This document shows, one piece after another, positions 22,308 to 31,729 of a stretch of DNA of 64,000 nt. The notes below the pieces were generated by a model. The model did not search any database and was not told the DNA's origin. It was given only the letters and a program-made list of their open reading frames with translations. Source of the stretch: Pseudomonas urmiensis. GTDB lineage: Bacteria; Pseudomonadota; Gammaproteobacteria; Pseudomonadales; Pseudomonadaceae. The stretch is taken from NCBI RefSeq assembly GCF_014268815.2, contig NZ_JABWRE020000001.1, positions 67,001 to 131,000 on the forward strand. Direction: 5' to 3'. The number at the start of each line of letters is the position of its first letter. Position 1 is the first letter of the stretch. The translations under genes were made by a program, and so were the position numbers.

Positions 22308-23426
22308 ATGCGAAGCAAGGTGACGGGCGCGAAGCGCTGGGTCGTGAAGATCGGCAGCGCCCTGCTGACCGCGGATGGCAAGGGCCTGGACCGCGGCGCC
22401 ATGGGTGTTTGGGTCGAGCAGATGGTGGCCTTGCGCGAAGCAGGCGTGGAACTGGTGCTGGTCTCCTCCGGAGCCGTGGCCGCCGGCATGAGCCAGCTCG
22501 GTTGGAGCAAGCGACCGAGCGCGATGAACGAGCTGCAGGCCGCTGCTTCGCTGGGCCAGATGCGCCTGGTGCAGGCTTGGGAGTCGAGCTTCGGCGAGCA
22601 CGGCAAGCACACCGCGCAGATTCTTCTGACCCACGACGACCTTTCCGACCGCAAGCGTTACCTCAATGCCCGCAGCACCCTGCGCACCCTGGTTGACCTG
22701 GGTGTGGTGCCGGTGATCAACGAGAACGACACCGTGGTCACCGACGAGATCCGCTTTGGCGACAACGACACCCTGGCCGCATTGGTGGCCAACCTGGTCG
22801 AAGCCGACTTGCTGGTGATCCTCACCGACCGTGACGGCATGTTCGACGCCGACCCACGCAACAACCCCGATGCCCAGCTGATCTTCGAAGCGCGCGCCGA
22901 TGATCCGGCGCTGGATGCCGTGGCTGGCAGCACCGGTGGTGCGCTGGGCCGTGGCGGCATGCAGACCAAGCTGCGCGCTGCGCGTCTGGCAGCGCGTTCC
23001 GGCGCCCACACCATCATCGTCGGCGGGCGCATCGAGCGCGTGCTAGATCGGCTCAAGGCCGGCGAGCGCCTGGGCACCTTGCTGTCGCCCGAGCGCGGCA
23101 TGCTCGCGGCGCGCAAGCAGTGGCTGGCTGGCCACTTGCAGACCCGTGGCACCCTGGTGCTCGACGCCGGTGCCGTACAGGCCCTGCGTGGGGCCAACAA
23201 GAGCCTGTTGCCGGTTGGGGTGAAAACCGTCCAAGGCAGCTTCCGGCGTGGCGAGATGGTGGTCTGCGTCGGCCCTGATGGCCAAGAGGTCGCGCGCGGC
23301 CTGGCCAACTACAGTGCCCTGGAGGCGCAGAAGATCATCGGCCAGCCGTCCGATGCCATCGAAGCCCTGCTCGGCTATAGCGCCGAGCCTGAGCTGGTGC
23401 ACCGCGATAACCTGGTTCTGGTCTGA
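22308..23426 (+). CDS. proB: glutamate 5-kinase
   Basis: Phosphorylates glutamate in the first step of proline synthesis. The 372 residues contain an amino-acid-kinase domain (1-260, with [20 protein letters not shown] and [18 protein letters not shown]) and a C-terminal PUA domain (about 275-370). The enzyme is normally feedback-inhibited by proline. The ATG at 22308 follows GGAAGA closely. proA is not adjacent here. creA follows after 10 bp and is probably co-transcribed. Confidence 0.97.
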   Translation: MRSKVTGAKRWVVKIGSALLTADGKGLDRGAMGVWVEQMVALREAGVELVLVSSGAVAAGMSQLGWSKRPSAMNELQAAASLGQMRLVQAWESSFGEHGKHTAQILLTHDDLSDRKRYLNARSTLRTLVDLGVVPVINENDTVVTDEIRFGDNDTLAALVANLVEADLLVILTDRDGMFDADPRNNPDAQLIFEARADDPALDAVAGSTGGALGRGGMQTKLRAARLAARSGAHTIIVGGRIERVLDRLKAGERLGTLLSPERGMLAARKQWLAGHLQTRGTLVLDAGAVQALRGANKSLLPVGVKTVQGSFRRGEMVVCVGPDGQEVARGLANYSALEAQKIIGQPSDAIEALLGYSAEPELVHRDNLVLV

Positions 23427-23436
23427 GGAAATGACT

Positions 23437-23892
23437 GTGTTGAAAAGGCTGATTGCCGTGGCGGCGCTGGCGCTGCCGATGGTCGCGAGTGCCGAGGAAG
23501 TTGGCCAGGTGTCCACCGTGTTCAAGTTCGTCGGGCCTAATGACCGGATTGTCGTCGAGGCGTTCGATGATCCCAAGGTCGAGGGCGTGACCTGCTACCT
23601 GTCGCGGGCCAAGACCGGGGGTTTGAAGGGTGGTTTAGGCTTGGCCGAGGATCGCGCCGAGGCGTCGATTGCTTGCCGCCAGGTTGGGCCGATCAACTTC
23701 AAGGGCGAACTCAAGGATGGCGAGGAAGTGTTCAAGGAACGCACCTCGCTGGTGTTCAAGACCATGCAGGTGGTGCGTTTCCTCGACAAGAAGCGCAATA
23801 CCTTGGTCTATCTGGTGTACAGCGACCGCCTGATCGAAGGCAGCCCGCAAAATGCGGTGACGGCGATTCCGATCGTGCCGTGGGCGCAGTAA
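23437..23892 (+). CDS. creA: CreA family exported protein
   Basis: A periplasmic protein of unknown function named after E. coli CreA, with shared motifs [26 protein letters not shown] and RTSLVFK. The signal peptide is [21 protein letters not shown] at 23425-23430 touches the ATG at 23431 but stands 6 nt from the GTG at 23437, so the GTG is preferred (151 residues). The ATG would add two residues. There is no creBCD two-component system next to it, unlike in E. coli. Confidence 0.9.
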   Translation: MLKRLIAVAALALPMVASAEEVGQVSTVFKFVGPNDRIVVEAFDDPKVEGVTCYLSRAKTGGLKGGLGLAEDRAEASIACRQVGPINFKGELKDGEEVFKERTSLVFKTMQVVRFLDKKRNTLVYLVYSDRLIEGSPQNAVTAIPIVPWAQ

Positions 23893-23907
23893 GACTGCGT
23901 TGAAATG

Positions 23908-23985
23908 ATCGCGGGGCAAGCCCGCTCCCACGATGCCATCCCGCCATGCTGGGTGGGCTTCGTGGGAGCGGGCTTGCCCCGCGAG
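23908..23985. repeat. REP pair
   Basis: Opposed arms GATCGCGGGGCAAGCCCGCT and GAGCGGGCTTGCCCCGCG fill the gap between the convergent ends of creA and mksB. Confidence 0.88.
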
Positions 23986-24000
23986 GGTTCTACGCCCTGA

Positions 24001-26832
24001 TCAGGCCAATTCTTCGGCCTGATCTTCGCGAACGATGGCCTTCACTTCATCGATGCGGCTGATGTACTTCCAGTCCGACTCGTCGATGTAGATACCATTG
24101 GGCCCGCTACCCCCTTCCAGATCGATTGCCACCCGCGCCGACACCTGCGGCTTGACGCTCGCCAGAATCGGCACGAAGCCCAGTTGCTGGCTGGTTTCCA
24201 GCAGCGCCGCCTGGTTGCGTTCGTCGATGTCTGCCGCCTCGTCGAGGTAGTAGGGCAGGCGAATACGTCCGGCCAGGTCACGGTCCATCAGGTGCAGCAA
24301 CAAGTACATGTTGGTCAGCGCCTTGATGGTCATGGTGGTGCCGTTGGAGGCGGCGCCGTCGATGTCGGCGTGGATCACCGGCTGGCTGTTGATCTTGGTG
24401 ATCTCGAACGCCAGTTCGAACAGGTCCTTGAGGCCCAGCTGGTTGTGGTTGGCCGCCACCAGCCGCGCCAGATACTCCTTGGCCTCTTCGTTCTTGTGAT
24501 CCTGGTCGGCGCTCTGGGTCAGGTCGAACACCGACAGGGTTTCGCCTTCTTCGTACTGGCCGGCGCTGTGGATGATCTGGTCGATGTGCTTGAGCGCTTC
24601 CTTGTTCGGCGCCAGCACCACGCGGAAGCTCTCCAGGTTGGACACCTGGCGCTTGTTGATCTCGCGGTTGAACAGGGCCAGCTGGTGCTCGAGGCTGTCG
24701 TAGTCGCTGCGGATGTTGCGCAAGGTCCGGGCGATGTCGGTGACCGCGGCGCGGCGGGCCTTGGCCAGGGTCAGGGCTTCTTCGGTGCGGTGCGAATAGG
24801 CGTTGATCAGCAGCTGCAGGCGACGCTCCATGTCGTCTTCGCTGTCGAACTTGGCCACGCCCTTGAGGCGTACCTGGGCGTACAGCGCCTCGATCTGGTT
24901 GTCGACCCGTTGCAGGCCCTGCCAGCTGTCCTGATAGTCGTTGAGCAGCGGCAGCAGGTTGTCCATCGAGTCGTCCACCGGCTCCATGAATGGCGTGCCG
25001 AACGGAAGGTCGGCCGGCAGCAGCTGACGACGACGCAGGGCGTCTTCGAGGGTGCGTTGCTTGGCTTCGAGGTCGGCGATTTGCCGGCCCACCAGTTGCA
25101 GCTTGGCCGAGAGCTGCTGAACGCGCTCGGTGAACGCATCGCTGGAGCGCTTGAGCTCGTCCTGGGCCGCTTCCAGCTGGCTCAGTTGCTCCAGCTTCTC
25201 CGGCTCTTCAGCGCTCAGGGTTTCAGTACGGCGGAAGTCTTCCAGGGCTTTCTGCGCATCCAGTACCTGCTGGTACAGGGCTTCGGTCTGGGCCTTGCTC
25301 GCCGAACGGTCAGCGGCTACTGCTTGCTGGGTCCTGAGCTGCTTGAGCTCGCGATCCAGGCGGTCTTTCTGGTCGCGCAGGGCGGCGCGGTCGGCCAGTG
25401 CTTGCAACGCTGGCGGATCGATGTGCGACAGGTCGATGGACAGGCCAGGCGCTTCGAAACGCTCGCCCTTGAAGCTATCGAGCACGGCTTCCAGGGATTT
25501 CACCCACAGGTCGCTGTCGTCCAGTTCGATGCCGCGCTCGCCCAGCGGCAGGCTGAACAGGGCGCCGTTGAACAGGCGCATCAGGCGGTCGACGTCCTGT
25601 TGCGAGAACTCTTCGCGCAGGCGGGCGTAGCTGTTGTTGTCGGCGTGGTCGAGCTGCTGCTTGACCGCTTTGACGCGCTTTTCCAGATCGCGCACGCGCT
25701 CGTCGAGGTCTTCGGCAGAGAACTGCCGCGACTGGGCCAGGGCGCCGGCCAGCTCATCGTGGGCGTCCTTGGCAGCGAGCAACTGCTGCTCCAGGACCTT
25801 GACGTCGGTGACCAGGGCAAAGCGATGCTTGAGCACCGACAGTTCGCCCAACCAGCGCTGGATGCCGGTGATCTCGCGCTCCAGGCGCATCAGCTCCTGG
25901 GTGCCGCCGCGCTGGTCGTTTTGCAGGCGGTCCTGCTCGGCGCGGTAGTGCTCAGACTGGATCACCAGCTCTTCCTTGCGCGCCATGGCGTAGTCCTGCC
26001 AGGTGCCCAGCAGGTTGTCGAGCAGCGGCGACAGGCGATGCAGCTTGCCGCGCAGGATGTCGCGCTGGGCCACGCCGCCAGCCAGGGCCTCGACCAGTGG
26101 CCCGGCAGCGACCAGGGCGTTGTAGTCGCCTTCCATACGGCGTACGTCGCGGAAGGCTTCTTCGCAGGCGGCGATGTAGTCGACGCTACCCGAGCGCAGG
26201 CTGTGCTCGAAGGCATCGAGGAACAGCTGCTTGAGCTTGGCAGCAGTGATCTCGCGCATGTGCAGCAGGTTGATGAACAGGGCGCGGAAGGTCTTCAGGC
26301 TCTGTTCGCTGGTCGAGCGCAGCGGGATCAGGGTCAGGTCCAACGGCACTGAGGTGTGGCCGCCGACCAGCAGTCGACGCAGCTCGTCTGGCTTGAGCTC
26401 GTAGGCCTTCAGGCCGTTGCGCTCAAGGTTGGTGAACAGCTCTTTCTGGCGCAGGCAGGTGTCGTCTTTCTGGTAGTGGGCCAGGTCCAGCTCGCCCTGG
26501 TAGGCGAAGAACTGGTGGCCGAAACCGCCGCCTGGGCCGCGGCCGACCACGCCGATCACGTGCGGGCCGTGCGGCAGGTTCAGTTCGCAGAGGATGTAGC
26601 TGGTGTCGCTGGCAAAGTAGAAGCGCCGCGACTGCTCCAGGCTGTACTTGCCGAAGCTCATGTCGGACATGCGCGCCAGGATCGGGAACTGCAAGGCGTT
26701 GATCGAGGCGGACTTGCCCAGGTTGTTGGCGCCGTAGACCGACAGCGGGTGTTCCAGGGGGAACAGGCCCAGGCTGTAGCCGGCGGTGTTGAGCAATGCG
26801 AAGCGGCGGATGCCGTAGCGTTCCTGGCTCAT
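24001..26832 (-). CDS. mksB: condensin ATPase subunit MksB
   Basis: A 943-residue SMC-like ATPase. The N-terminal P-loop is GANNLGKS (34-41). A long coiled-coil centre follows (about 270-780). The C-terminal head has the signature SNGTT (about 829) and Walker B YYLDEAADID (about 862-870). MksB dimers with the MksF kleisin and MksE compact and segregate the chromosome. P. aeruginosa has the same operon alongside SMC-ScpAB. GGAG precedes the ATG, which overlaps the mksE stop by 4 bp, indicating translational coupling. No toprim-type MksG/JetD gene follows, so this is not a complete Wadjet set. Confidence 0.9.
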   Translation of the reverse strand: MSQERYGIRRFALLNTAGYSLGLFPLEHPLSVYGANNLGKSASINALQFPILARMSDMSFGKYSLEQSRRFYFASDTSYILCELNLPHGPHVIGVVGRGPGGGFGHQFFAYQGELDLAHYQKDDTCLRQKELFTNLERNGLKAYELKPDELRRLLVGGHTSVPLDLTLIPLRSTSEQSLKTFRALFINLLHMREITAAKLKQLFLDAFEHSLRSGSVDYIAACEEAFRDVRRMEGDYNALVAAGPLVEALAGGVAQRDILRGKLHRLSPLLDNLLGTWQDYAMARKEELVIQSEHYRAEQDRLQNDQRGGTQELMRLEREITGIQRWLGELSVLKHRFALVTDVKVLEQQLLAAKDAHDELAGALAQSRQFSAEDLDERVRDLEKRVKAVKQQLDHADNNSYARLREEFSQQDVDRLMRLFNGALFSLPLGERGIELDDSDLWVKSLEAVLDSFKGERFEAPGLSIDLSHIDPPALQALADRAALRDQKDRLDRELKQLRTQQAVAADRSASKAQTEALYQQVLDAQKALEDFRRTETLSAEEPEKLEQLSQLEAAQDELKRSSDAFTERVQQLSAKLQLVGRQIADLEAKQRTLEDALRRRQLLPADLPFGTPFMEPVDDSMDNLLPLLNDYQDSWQGLQRVDNQIEALYAQVRLKGVAKFDSEDDMERRLQLLINAYSHRTEEALTLAKARRAAVTDIARTLRNIRSDYDSLEHQLALFNREINKRQVSNLESFRVVLAPNKEALKHIDQIIHSAGQYEEGETLSVFDLTQSADQDHKNEEAKEYLARLVAANHNQLGLKDLFELAFEITKINSQPVIHADIDGAASNGTTMTIKALTNMYLLLHLMDRDLAGRIRLPYYLDEAADIDERNQAALLETSQQLGFVPILASVKPQVSARVAIDLEGGSGPNGIYIDESDWKYISRIDEVKAIVREDQAEELA

Positions 26833-27536
26833 GCGTCAATCTCCTGTTGCTCTTCGCGGATGGCCCGGGCAAGGGCGTCTTCTTCGCTTTCCTCGCCGTC
26901 GAACGGGCTCAGGTCGAGCGGGTCGTCGGTGCGCGCCAGCTCCTCGGGGCTTTCTTCTTCGACCAGTACCGGCGTCGGCAGGGGCAGGTCGCTGTGCAGG
27001 GTGGCGGCCAGGTCACGGTCCTGCTGGACCGACAGGCACACATCGAGGAAGCGGTGCATCGGCGGCAGGAAGCGGTAGATACCACCTTCTTCATGAGCGA
27101 AGCCCAGCTGGGTCATGCGCCGCAGGATCTTTTCTTCCAGCTCGTCGACGGTCTGCACTTCGGCCTGGATGAACAGGTCGCGGTATTTTTCCAGCAGCGA
27201 CGGCAGTTCATCGCGGCCAATGCTGCCGCCATCGAGCACGGCAATCGGGTCGCGGCCCTGGTCGGCCAGGTGCTCGACCAGGATGAAGGTGAACAGCGAG
27301 AGGCGCTGGGCGGTCTTGTTGACCTGCGCGGCAGCCAGCTCCGGAACGAAATAGTAGAAGCCGCGGGTATCGCACACCAGCTCGAAGCCCAGGGCCTTGA
27401 ACAGGGTGCGGTACTGGTCCTGGAAGTTCGACAGTTGGGCGTACAGCTCCGGGTCGCGGCGGCTGACATGGAAGCCCTTGAACAGCTCGCGGAAGATCGG
27501 CGCGAGCTGGGACAGTTCGGAAAGATCAAGATGCAT
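26829..27536 (-). CDS. mksE: condensin accessory subunit MksE
   Basis: A 235-residue protein, expected to be a winged-helix KITE-type subunit binding the MksF kleisin. It has HLDLSELSQLAPIFRELFKGF at the start, a helical middle with LFTFILVEHLAD, and an acidic C-terminal tail. The assignment rests on position, size and similarity to the known mksFEB order. It overlaps mksF by 11 bp and mksB by 4 bp. Confidence 0.86.
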   Translation of the reverse strand: MHLDLSELSQLAPIFRELFKGFHVSRRDPELYAQLSNFQDQYRTLFKALGFELVCDTRGFYYFVPELAAAQVNKTAQRLSLFTFILVEHLADQGRDPIAVLDGGSIGRDELPSLLEKYRDLFIQAEVQTVDELEEKILRRMTQLGFAHEEGGIYRFLPPMHRFLDVCLSVQQDRDLAATLHSDLPLPTPVLVEEESPEELARTDDPLDLSPFDGEESEEDALARAIREEQQEIDA

Positions 27537-28794
27537 TGGCTGGGCTCGCGTTGGATTCAGGCGATGGTGCGGTCAGGGCGAACGAGCGCAGACTCACCAG
27601 GTGTTCACGGGTGGTGTAGTCACGCCGTTCGAGGCGTTCGCGGCTGAAGCGCTTTTCTCGCGACAGGCGCGAGAACCAGTACAGCAGTTCGTCGGTGGCG
27701 CCTTCGGGCTCCTGCTCCAGCAGCCAGACCATCAGGTCGGGCAGGGGCAGGGCGTCCTGGCAGCGTTCGAGCATTTCCTTGACTGTGCGCGGCGCGCGCG
27801 GTGCCGGGCCCTTGTTGGTCTTGTGCGCCTTGGGGAAGCGCGCAGGCTTGGGCTCGAAGCGGGCCAGGGCATAGACGTAGGCCTCGACCTGGCTGGCGCT
27901 GCCGAGGAAGGTGCTCTGCGGACGGGTGAACATCGGCATCGCCGCCTGTGGCACGGCGTCGATGCCCTTGCGGCGGATCACCGAAAGGGCGAGGGCGGCG
28001 CCACGGGTCACGGCGTTATGCCGGCGCGCTTCTTCGCGCAGCGGCAGCAGCAGCTCGCGGGCGTGACGCAGGGTCAGCTGGGCGCTGGTCTGCATCTCGA
28101 GGATGCGCGCGTGGGTGCGCAGCAACATGTCGTCATCGACCAGGTGACCGAGTCGCGCCTGTTCGCCGAGCAGGCGCAGCAGCACGGTCTCGACCTTGCG
28201 CACGCCTTGCTCGAAAGCGCCGTCGGCGTTGACCAGCTGGATCATCGGCTCGACGTACTCGTCCCAGGTCGCCAGGACCTCGGCATAGCGCTGACGCAGG
28301 GGGATCTGGCGGTTGCTGGTCTTGGCCCGTTCGGCCACGGCGACCAGCGCCTGCTCGTCGTTGTCGAGCTTCTTGAGGACGTCGCGCACACGCATGTCGA
28401 GCAGGCGCAGCTGGCGCGCCAAATCGTCGCTGTCGCGGTTGTCGAAGGCGTCCTGGATATGCCCGGCCAACCGCTCCAGGTGGCGCAGGTAGGCTTCGAT
28501 CTCCAGGCACAGGCCCAGGCGGTGTTCGCGGCGCAGGTAGGCGAGGAAGTCGTGGATCTGGGCGTTGAGCTCGAAACGGTTCGGGCTTTTCGCCACCGGC
28601 ACCAGGATATCCAGGCGGATCCACACATCGAGTAGCTGGGTGATGTCCTGCGGGGTGCTTTCCACCTGCTGGCGGCCCAGTTGCTGGCGCAGCTCGATCA
28701 GGCTCAGGGTGCCCTGGTCGAAACGCTCGCACAGCGGCTCGATCAATGCCCAGTGTTCGGCTAGGGCGCGCAGGACGCGCTTGGGTTCGATCAT
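27526..28794 (-). CDS. mksF: condensin kleisin-like subunit MksF
   Basis: The first gene of the operon encodes 422 residues, mostly helical, with a winged-helix-like N-terminus (MIEPKRVLRALAEHW, a RFDQGTLSLIELRQQL helix) and a long coiled-coil middle. MksF bridges the two MksB heads. The ATG at 28794 gives the conserved start. The frame is open beyond it through REP DNA and is not credible there. The ribosome site is weak. A TACAAT on the minus strand (28830-28835) could be a -10 box, but no -35 is evident. Confidence 0.85.
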   Translation of the reverse strand: MIEPKRVLRALAEHWALIEPLCERFDQGTLSLIELRQQLGRQQVESTPQDITQLLDVWIRLDILVPVAKSPNRFELNAQIHDFLAYLRREHRLGLCLEIEAYLRHLERLAGHIQDAFDNRDSDDLARQLRLLDMRVRDVLKKLDNDEQALVAVAERAKTSNRQIPLRQRYAEVLATWDEYVEPMIQLVNADGAFEQGVRKVETVLLRLLGEQARLGHLVDDDMLLRTHARILEMQTSAQLTLRHARELLLPLREEARRHNAVTRGAALALSVIRRKGIDAVPQAAMPMFTRPQSTFLGSASQVEAYVYALARFEPKPARFPKAHKTNKGPAPRAPRTVKEMLERCQDALPLPDLMVWLLEQEPEGATDELLYWFSRLSREKRFSRERLERRDYTTREHLVSLRSFALTAPSPESNASPANAS

Positions 28795-28901
28795 TGGCGG
28801 GTCGACTCGTTGCCAAGTTAAAAGCGGCGATTGTACTGCATCCGGGGGGGAGGATTTCACCCCTTGGTCTGTAATGAGGATTTGCAGGGTCTGCAGCGCC
28901 C

Positions 28902-28956
28902 TTATCGCGGGACAGATACGTAGGAGCCGCGTGGGAGCGGGCTTGCCCCGCGATGG
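28902..28956. repeat. degenerate REP pair
   Basis: An intact arm GTGGGAGCGGGCTTGCCCCG sits opposite a decayed one (TTATCGCGGGACAGATACGT). It lies between divergent mksF and holD. Confidence 0.7.
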
Positions 28957-29053
28957 CGGCAGTACAGGCAACAAATTTCCGCCAGCCAGTAGCGGCGCAA
29001 GCGGGCCAAGGGCGGTAGAATGGCCGACTGACTTCTCCCTGGATGACCGTGCT

Positions 29054-29842
29054 GTGCTGATCGAGTCCCGCCGCCGCGCCTACCTTTGCGCCATGCAAGT
29101 GGTGCATTGGCTGCCGCGCGCCGAACTGCCGTTCGCCGCGCCGTCGCGCCCGGAGCTGCTGTTGCCGCAGGCGCCAGTCGAGGACATCGAGTTCGACGTC
29201 CGCCCTGCCGCGCCCAGCGCTACGCCGCCGCCAGCTGCGCCACAAGCGCGCTCCGGCGAACGACCGAAAATCGAGATACCTCGCCCAGCCAGCACCGCCA
29301 AGCCTGCGCCCAAGGCGGTCGAGGCCGAAGAAACCGCGCCTGGGGTACGCCCGGCACCGGTGCCACCGCCACGTTTTGCTTTGCAGCTGCTGCGCGCCGG
29401 CAGTTGCCTGCTGTTGGTCGAGCTTGCCACCGGTCAGCCGTTCCAGAGCCGCGACCCGTCCTACCTGCTGCTCAAGGACATGCTGCGCGCCGCCGGTCTG
29501 CCCGATGCGCCGCAAATCATCGGCGAGCCGGTGCGCTGGCCGCTGCTGGTGCGCGGCAATATGGACCAAGGCCCGGACGCCGCCCGCGATTTCGTCCAGG
29601 GTTTTATCCAGGCGCGGTTGGAAGAAACCCCCTGCACCTGCCTGTGGCTGGTCGGCCTGCCAGCGCTGCGCTTTGCCGCTGAAGTTCAGACTGAAGCCTA
29701 TTACCAAGAACTGAAGGTCGACGGTCTGGGCGATGCCTGGGCCTTGCCTGGTCTTGAACTGTTGATGGACGAGCCGCAACGCAAAGCGGACGTCTGGCAA
29801 GCGATGCGCCAGCTGATGGCGCGCTGGAAGAGCGTTGAATGA
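29054..29842 (+). CDS. holD: pseudomonad DNA polymerase III psi subunit (HolD-like)
   Basis: A 262-residue protein directly upstream of rimI, the position of holD in E. coli. Pseudomonads have a divergent, long psi subunit. In P. aeruginosa it is the gene next to rimI, as I recall. The N-terminus (ESRRRAYLCAMQVVHWLPR) would carry the chi-binding segment. A Pro/Ala-rich linker spans about 50-110, and a folded C-terminal domain follows. Automatic annotation may call this an energy transducer TonB because of the linker, but there is no membrane anchor or TonB C-terminal domain. The GTG at 29054 is preferred. An ATG at 29093 would remove part of the conserved N-terminus. Confidence 0.72.
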   Translation: MLIESRRRAYLCAMQVVHWLPRAELPFAAPSRPELLLPQAPVEDIEFDVRPAAPSATPPPAAPQARSGERPKIEIPRPASTAKPAPKAVEAEETAPGVRPAPVPPPRFALQLLRAGSCLLLVELATGQPFQSRDPSYLLLKDMLRAAGLPDAPQIIGEPVRWPLLVRGNMDQGPDAARDFVQGFIQARLEETPCTCLWLVGLPALRFAAEVQTEAYYQELKVDGLGDAWALPGLELLMDEPQRKADVWQAMRQLMARWKSVE

Positions 29843-30294
29843 GTGATTCGATCAGTTTCCGCCCGATGACCGAGGCGGATCTGGATGCCGTGCTTAAGAT
29901 CGAATATGCCGCGTTCAGCCATCCCTGGACCCGTGGAATCTTCCAGGATGCGCTCAAGTCATATGAAGTGTGGCTGATGTTCGACGGTCAGCAGCAGGTT
30001 GGACATGGCGTGATCAACGTGATCATCGATGAGGCGCATCTGCTCAATATCACCGTCAAGCCGGAAAACCAGGGCTGCGGGCTGGGCCTGCGCCTGCTCG
30101 AGCACCTGATGGCACGGGCCTATCAGCTCAACGGCCGCGAGTGCTTCCTGGAAGTACGCGCCAGCAACCAGTCGGCCTACCGCCTGTACGAACGCTACGG
30201 ATTCAACGAAGTCGGTCGGCGTCGAGACTACTACCCGATGGCTGGCGGACGCGAAGACGCCCTGGTGATGGCCTGCACTCTATTCGAAGAGTGA
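29839..30294 (+). CDS. rimI: ribosomal protein S18-alanine N-acetyltransferase
   Basis: A 151-residue GNAT acetyltransferase. The acetyl-CoA loop QGCGLGLRLL and the ASNQSAYRLYERYGF block are intact. RimI acetylates the N-terminal alanine of S18. The ATG overlaps the holD stop by 4 bp (ATGA), so the two are translationally coupled. Confidence 0.95.
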   Translation: MSDSISFRPMTEADLDAVLKIEYAAFSHPWTRGIFQDALKSYEVWLMFDGQQQVGHGVINVIIDEAHLLNITVKPENQGCGLGLRLLEHLMARAYQLNGRECFLEVRASNQSAYRLYERYGFNEVGRRRDYYPMAGGREDALVMACTLFEE

Positions 30295-30345
30295 CCCCGC
30301 GGGGGTAGGTCGAGTCACACAGGCATAACCTGATGAGGCAAGACC

Positions 30346-30984
30346 ATGCACGACCTGCAGGAATTGATCGACAACAACCAGCGCTGGGCGGATGCCATTA
30401 CCCAGCGCGATCCCGATTTCTTTGCCAAGCTGGCCCGCCAGCAGACGCCTGAATTTCTCTGGATCGGCTGCTCCGATGCGCGGGTGCCGGCCAACGAGAT
30501 CGTCGGCATGCTGCCGGGTGATCTGTTCGTGCACCGCAACGTCGCCAACGTGGTGTTGCACACCGACCTCAACTGCTTGTCGGTGATTCAGTACGCGGTC
30601 GAGGTGCTCAAGGTCAAACACATCCTGGTGACCGGCCACTATGGCTGCGGCGGGGTGCGTGCGGCCATGCAGGACCGTCAGCTGGGCCTGATCGATGGCT
30701 GGCTGCGCTCGATCCGCGATCTGTACTACGAGAAGCGTGGCGAGCTGGCCAAGCTGGACAGCATCGATGCGCAGGTCGATCGTCTGTGCGAGCTGAACGT
30801 GATCCAGCAGGTGGCCAATGTGGCGCACACCAGCATCGTCCAGAATGCCTGGCACCGGGGGCAGGAGCTGTCGATCCATGGTTGCATCTATGGCATCAAG
30901 GATGGCCGCTGGAAGAGCCTGGACACCACCATCAGCGGCTTTGCCCAGTTGCCGCCGCAGTATCGCTTGCGGCCATTGGAGTAA
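30346..30984 (+). CDS. beta-class carbonic anhydrase
   Basis: Converts CO2 and water to bicarbonate. It has 212 residues and resembles E. coli Can. The zinc ligands are Cys42, His98 and Cys101, and the Asp44-Arg46 pair (CSDAR) is in place. Motif HYGCGGVRA is intact. No signal peptide is present, so it is cytoplasmic. GAGG precedes the ATG. P. aeruginosa has a similar gene (PA4676) near rimI. Confidence 0.95.
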   Translation: MHDLQELIDNNQRWADAITQRDPDFFAKLARQQTPEFLWIGCSDARVPANEIVGMLPGDLFVHRNVANVVLHTDLNCLSVIQYAVEVLKVKHILVTGHYGCGGVRAAMQDRQLGLIDGWLRSIRDLYYEKRGELAKLDSIDAQVDRLCELNVIQQVANVAHTSIVQNAWHRGQELSIHGCIYGIKDGRWKSLDTTISGFAQLPPQYRLRPLE

Positions 30985-31016
30985 AGCCCCTGAGTATTGC
31001 CTGAGCAGGGTTGGCT

Positions 31017-31084
31017 TGTTCGCGGGCAAGCCCGCACCAGGACGACACACATCCCTGTGGATGCGGGCTTGCCCGCGAACGAGT
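31017..31084. repeat. REP pair
   Basis: Arms TTCGCGGGCAAGCCCGCAC and GCGGGCTTGCCCGCGAAC are separated by about 25 bp, between two plus-strand genes. Confidence 0.85.
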
Positions 31085-31144
31085 CGCGCAGCGGCTCGCC
31101 GTGCTTAACTGCATCTCAGGCAGCCGACGGATAGGGGGGCAGGG

Positions 31145-31729
31145 ATGGGGCGAGCAAGGAAACTGATACTGGCAGCGGGTCTGCTGAGCGCTGCTGTCAC
31201 CCAGGCCGACGAGCGCGACCTGTGGATGTTCGCCCAATGGGCGGGAGACCATCAGACCCGGCCGTTTCGCCAGATGCTGGTCGATGCTCGCCTCTACGGC
31301 ATCGTGCCGATCCATCAATTGCTGCGTTCAGCCTCTGATTGGCGCCTGTGCCGGGCTTCACCCTTCGCCGTACCGCCCGCCAGCCAGTGGCCGGCGGTAC
31401 GCTCGACCCTGGCCTTGATCAAGACCCTCGACGACCGGGGCGCGCTGCGCCAATTCGAGGTGGTTTCGGCCTATCGCGACCCCCGCCTCAACGCCTGCGC
31501 CGGGGGCGCGGTGGGTAGCGCGCATACCCGGGCGTTCGCGGTCGACCTGTTGTTGCCCGCCTGGGCCGATCCCAATCCACTGTGCAGCTTCTGGCAGCAA
31601 CACGGCCAGGCCTGGAACATGGGCTTGGGTCGCTATCCGTCGGGGCGCATTCATATCGACACGGCGGGCTATCGAACCTGGGGTGGTGATGGCAGCGCTG
31701 GTTCGTCGTTCTGCGTCAAGCCCAAGTGA
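31145..31729 (+). CDS. M15-type peptidase (D-Ala-D-Ala carboxypeptidase-like)
   Basis: A 194-residue exported protein with a signal peptide ending ...AAVTQA. The M15 zinc-ligand pattern is visible: His127 and Asp134 in SAHTRAFAVDL, and His170 in RIHIDT. The family cuts D-Ala-containing peptides of the cell wall, so a murein-modifying role in the periplasm is likely. The 3' end overlaps the convergent LysR gene by 61 bp. The ribosome site (AGGG) is close to the ATG. Confidence 0.8.
   Translation: MGRARKLILAAGLLSAAVTQADERDLWMFAQWAGDHQTRPFRQMLVDARLYGIVPIHQLLRSASDWRLCRASPFAVPPASQWPAVRSTLALIKTLDDRGALRQFEVVSAYRDPRLNACAGGAVGSAHTRAFAVDLLLPAWADPNPLCSFWQQHGQAWNMGLGRYPSGRIHIDTAGYRTWGGDGSAGSSFCVKPK

Noticed and set aside
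24184..26352. 722-codon open frame antisense to mksB
   Set aside because: It is a low-complexity L/V/Q-rich translation of the coiled-coil region, with no motif and a much better gene opposite.
28844..28850. Run of seven G bases upstream of mksF, possible phase-variable tract
   Set aside because: Seven is short for slippage in this GC-rich genome and it lies outside a recognised promoter spacer.
29054..29842. TonB energy transducer annotation for the gene before rimI
   Set aside because: Only the Pro-rich linker supports it. There is no N-terminal membrane anchor and no TonB C-terminal domain.
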